Of a stretch of 64,000 nt of DNA, positions 62,821 through 64,000 are shown piece by piece. The DNA comes from Cranoglanis bouderius (lineage: Eukaryota; Chordata; Actinopteri; Siluriformes; Cranoglanididae): positions 15,014,527 through 15,078,526 of the forward strand of contig CM042548.1 in the NCBI GenBank assembly GCA_023630585.1, read 5' to 3'. Under the pieces are notes generated by a model. It was not told the DNA's origin, made no database searches, and worked only from the letters and a program-made list of their open reading frames with translations. Numbering within the stretch: position 1 is the stretch's first letter; every line of letters starts with the position of its first letter. The position numbers were made by a program, and so were the translations under genes.

Positions 62821-62957
62821 CTTTGTGTAGGAGTTGATAGATTACCTGCGCTCTCATTCTCACAGTGCCGTGTATGCCACCTCCATGTCGCTTCCGGTTG
62901 TGGAGCAAATTATCACTTCTATGAAGTGCATTATGGGAGAGGACGGGACCACGATAG
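42613..62957 (+). CDS. sptlc2: SPTLC2, serine palmitoyltransferase long-chain base subunit 2, C-terminal exons outside window
   Basis: SPTLC2 is the PLP-binding catalytic subunit of serine palmitoyltransferase. With SPTLC1 in the ER membrane it condenses serine with palmitoyl-CoA to 3-ketosphinganine, the first step of sphingolipid synthesis. Nine exons are present: 42613-42765, 49937-50131, 50320-50474, 51643-51791, 51979-52103, 57043-57136, 61275-61380, 62343-62562 and 62831-62957. All phases fit, giving 441 codons plus one base. A membrane segment lies at about 74-94 (MLVAVLTYMSYGILTIFGYL). The alpha-oxoamine synthase fold follows, with [37 protein letters not shown] and the PLP lysine K386 in GTFTKSFGA. 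About 120 C-terminal residues are missing at the window edge. Residues 1-51 do not resemble the human N-terminus. Teleosts can have two paralogues; a or b cannot be told here. Confidence 0.97.
43498..48820. repeat. Giant 16-bp minisatellite in sptlc2 intron 1
   Basis: About 5.3 kb, roughly 330 units of 16 bp. The main unit types are CTCTGGACGATAAATA, CTATAGGCTGTAAATA, CTATAGGCTATAAATA, CTCTGGGCAGTAAATA and CCCTGGACAGTAAATA. The left part is mostly GACGATAAATA and GGCTGTAAATA units. From about 45.5 kb a 48-bp trimer dominates: CTATAGGCTATAAATA, CTCTGGGCAGTAAATA, CCCTGGACAGTAAATA. The minus-strand ORF (44145-44522) is open only because 16 bp times 3 gives a 16-residue repeat. Confidence 0.97.
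48821..49936. other. Rest of sptlc2 intron 1
   Basis: A 23-26 bp T run near 48858, a short TA/TG stretch near 48950, then AT-rich sequence with no repeat or gene identified. Confidence 0.5.
49937..50131 (+). CDS. sptlc2: sptlc2 exon 2 (membrane segment)
   Basis: 65 codons after acceptor CTCGCAG; donor GTAAAA. It encodes FEETPMLVAVLTY and the hydrophobic helix, then LRDFLRQWKIEKCH. Confidence 0.96.
50220..50300. repeat. (TA)n microsatellite before sptlc2 exon 3
   Basis: About 40 TA units ending some 20 nt upstream of the exon 3 acceptor. Confidence 0.96.
50320..50474 (+). CDS. sptlc2: sptlc2 exon 3
   Basis: 155 nt after acceptor TTTCAAG; donor GTGAGC. It encodes DFENFYTRNLYMRIRDSWNR. The acceptor is only about 20 nt from the end of a long TA run. 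Confidence 0.96.
50480..51640. other. sptlc2 intron 3
   Basis: AT-rich with poly-T runs. 50690-50890 holds ATTGTGGATATCTTGACATC twice (about 50734 and 50862), an imperfect direct duplication. No gene. Confidence 0.5.
51643..51791 (+). CDS. sptlc2: sptlc2 exon 4
   Basis: 149 nt after acceptor CTCGCAG; donor GTGTGT. It encodes [16 protein letters not shown] and GVSSTRQEM. Confidence 0.95.
51979..52103 (+). CDS. sptlc2: sptlc2 exon 5
   Basis: 125 nt after acceptor GTTTAG; donor GTGCAG. It encodes NLDRHEELETLVARFLGVES and GMGFATNSMNIPALTGK. Confidence 0.95.
52312..53262. mobile_element. Non-autonomous DNA transposon with GGCCCTTTCACAC ends
   Basis: Inverted termini: AAGGCCCTTTCACACTGAGC at the left, and GCGCTCGGTGTGAAAGGTCC at the right reads as its complement. 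TTAA flanks both ends (52312 and 53261 regions), suggesting a TTAA or TTA target site. A subterminal block (GTGCTTTCACACCAAATGCG / CGCACCTGGTGTGAAGTGCT-like) is also inverted. No transposase. Superfamily is left open: piggyBac or PIF/Harbinger are both possible. Confidence 0.8.
53794..55190 (+). mobile_element. Tc1-like DNA transposon, copy D
   Basis: The best preserved copy of the family, 1397 bp with TA at both flanks (792-793 and 191-192). Terminal repeats are about 200 bp with outer and inner AAGTATTTGATC motifs. The hairpin is at 54025-54118. The transposase ATG at 54162 gives MAKTKELSKDVRDKIVDLHK; the frame breaks at the 10-bp deletion (54302-54310). The catalytic-region deletion is near 54837-54850. 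It lies in sptlc2 intron 5. Confidence 0.94.
55191..57042. other. Rest of sptlc2 intron 5
   Basis: Unique AT-rich sequence with T and A runs. A reading frame at 55622-55807 has no recognisable features. No gene or repeat assigned. Confidence 0.45.
57043..57136 (+). CDS. sptlc2: sptlc2 exon 6
   Basis: 94 nt after acceptor CGTGCAG; donor GTGAGT. It encodes [20 protein letters not shown]. Confidence 0.96.
57140..59215. other. sptlc2 intron 6, left part
   Basis: Contains CAA (57346-57366), T (57430-57448), TTG (58172-58198) and CA (58645-58666) microsatellites. No exon was found between exons 6 and 7. Confidence 0.5.
59220..59300 (+). mobile_element. SINE/LINE tail fragment (GCAGACGCTTTTATCCAAAG)
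   Basis: TTACATTTATTCATTTAGCA then GACGCTTTTATCCAAAGCAA is a very common fish retroposon 3' segment. Only this part is present. Confidence 0.7.
59490..60065 (+). repeat. Copy of CCTATAACAGC repeat family, near full length
   Basis: GGAAAATAATCAACGAGTGG at 59524 is followed at 59567 by TAGTTTCCTATAACAACC, then GTAGAGTTTTATTCCTTTTA, TTATCCATTTATAGTTACAG and, near the end, TATTACAGAAAATTAATTAT. In sptlc2 intron 6. Confidence 0.75.
60070..61274. other. sptlc2 intron 6, right part
   Basis: AT-rich; no repeat, gene or regulatory signal that I can support. Confidence 0.45.
61275..61380 (+). CDS. sptlc2: sptlc2 exon 7
   Basis: 106 nt after acceptor GTCGCAG; donor GTATAT. It encodes MQSLEKLLRDAIVHGQPRT and KKILILVEGIY. 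Confidence 0.95.
61550..61935. repeat. Tandem repeat, about 115 bp units, in sptlc2 intron 7
   Basis: Three to four degenerate units of GAACTAAAGAGTTCCAGTAT, then AAAGAATGAGAACTA and CCTCCTTTGCCTTCCAAACA then CATTCAGAACCTTATG. The units contain small inverted GTTC/GAAC blocks. Confidence 0.85.
62343..62562 (+). CDS. sptlc2: sptlc2 exon 8 (PLP lysine)
   Basis: 220 nt after acceptor TCCTCAG; donor GTAGTG. It contains [10 protein letters not shown] and the Schiff-base lysine in GTFTKSFGAAGGYIGG. Confidence 0.97.
62759..62812. repeat. (CT)n microsatellite before sptlc2 exon 9
   Basis: About 27 CT units followed by TGTGTGTCTTTGTGTAG at the acceptor. It forms most of the polypyrimidine tract of this intron. 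Confidence 0.96.
62831..62957 (+). CDS. sptlc2: sptlc2 exon 9
   Basis: 127 nt after acceptor TGTGTAG; donor GTAAAA. It encodes YLRSHSHSAVYATSMSLPVV and EQIITSMKCIMG. Confidence 0.95.
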
Positions 62958-63234
62958 GTAAAAGTCACGTTCTGCGTCTCATTTCTTAATTACGCCTCCT
63001 CGTTTTCTTTCCTCGCCTCGCCTTTTCCCTTCCCTCGCTTTTTATCTCTTCGCTCTGACAAAGCGAGGACAGGAAGAATCTGTGAAATTTATTTGTCAAA
63101 TGAGACGTTTTTTTGTTCACTAACGCGTCACGTCACTCATTCAGAACGTGACGTCACCTATAGATGTTTATTGATAAACAACGTTCTGCTAATGCTTGCT
63201 TTTTTTTTTTTTTTTTTTCTGAAAAAAAAAAACT

Positions 63235-63740
63235 TTTAAACCACAGCGCTGTTGCATTCTCACTTCTGATTGGTCAGAAGATGTTTAGTTTTCTATAACA
63301 GCAGCTCTGACAGTAACTGCAAATCACAGGTGTGTAAAGTTGAATGCACTCGTTTCTAATACGTTCTCGTTTCCATAGTAACTGCTCGTTTCCTGGAACT
63401 TTTACATAATTCTGTGGAGGGAACGACTGTTTATAGTTTGTATAACGTAAGTGAGGACGGGTACTAACCTGCTTTTTTTACATTATAGACATTAAATGTA
63501 ACTATAAATGGATATAAATGAAGTGCAGCATGTCGTAACATCGTTTGCAAGGGGCTGTGGTTTAAGAGGAATACAACACTTCAGCACATGCTTACAGGAA
63601 AATAATCAAATTCGGGGTGGTAATAGTGGTTCTTCTTCATCGCATCAACTTGTCGTTGATTATTTTCCTAGAACTGCATGACATGGGGGGGTTTTATTCC
63701 TTAGACATGTAAGGATTTTATTAGTCCCCTTTGAATCATT
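63235..63740 (-). repeat. Copy of CCTATAACAGC repeat family
   Basis: CTGATTGGTCAGAAGATG (63268), AACGACTGTTTATAGTTTGT, AATGTAACTATAAATGGATA, GGAAAATAATCAAATTCGGG and GTTGATTATTTTCCTAGAAC occur in order. Confidence 0.72.
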
Positions 63741-64000
63741 TACAGGAATTAGTTTTTGGGAGAGTTTTATTTATACTCTATAATTAAAGCACACGCAAAA
63801 ATAAACAAAAATCTTTAAAGATGGTGGGCTTTGATGCCTTTGCGCTCAGAACTGTGCCTGATATTGTGCCACTAGGGGGCAGGACTAACCTAGCGCTAGA
63901 CCCTATGTACAGCCGCACTGTGTCTTTTCATTGCACAGTAAAAAATATTAAGAAAAAGGCATTAATAGTGTCATAAAATATCGTGGAAAAAAAAGAAATG

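Noticed and set aside
62636..62968. Minus-strand ORF with RERERE
   Set aside because: Produced by the CT microsatellite opposite sptlc2 exon 9.

Overview
This window is vertebrate nuclear DNA, most probably from a teleost fish and perhaps an ostariophysan such as a catfish. The genes are split into short exons with GT-AG introns. The introns are full of Tc1-like transposons, small inverted-repeat elements, a 5S-rRNA-derived SINE, L2-like LINE tails and long microsatellites. The lineage is inferred from repeat content, with low confidence below 'teleost'. Nothing prokaryotic or viral was recognised.

Four genes can be read, in the order adck1 (-), slirp (-), alkbh1 (+), sptlc2 (+). adck1 occupies the left part. 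Its noncoding first exon ends at 20006, its first coding exon is 17974-18113 and its next coding exon is 16427-16510. The first 16.4 kb is probably adck1 intron, because no further coding exon was found there. slirp has four coding exons between 21540 and 23674 and encodes 100 residues. alkbh1 has six coding exons between 23934 and 29388 and encodes 347 residues. slirp and alkbh1 are divergent and share a promoter of about 250 bp. sptlc2 begins at 42613, and nine exons (about 441 codons) are inside the window. Its last exons, including the C-terminal part of the enzyme, lie beyond the right edge. Exon boundaries were checked for reading phase throughout slirp, alkbh1 and sptlc2, and for the two coding exons of adck1.

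Three of the four products (ADCK1, SLIRP, ALKBH1) are known mitochondrial proteins in other vertebrates. SPTLC2 is the catalytic subunit of serine palmitoyltransferase in the ER. The order matches the human 14q24.3 block SPTLC2-ALKBH1-SLIRP-SNW1-ADCK1, except that no SNW1 exon is visible between slirp and adck1.

The intergenic stretch 29.5-42.3 kb and the introns hold the most unusual DNA. Sptlc2 intron 1 contains a 5.3-kb array of 16-bp units whose rare variants stay in 16-bp phase, with a 48-bp higher-order unit in its right part. A 1.2-kb tract is almost pure pyrimidine. A GGAAT-type satellite is split by a Tc1 insertion. Four copies of one Tc1-like family are present. Three of them share the same 10-bp deletion and the same loss of the catalytic region, while the fourth keeps its frame at the 10-bp site. 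A family of small repeats with a GATTATTTTCCTATAACAGC end occurs at least eight times.
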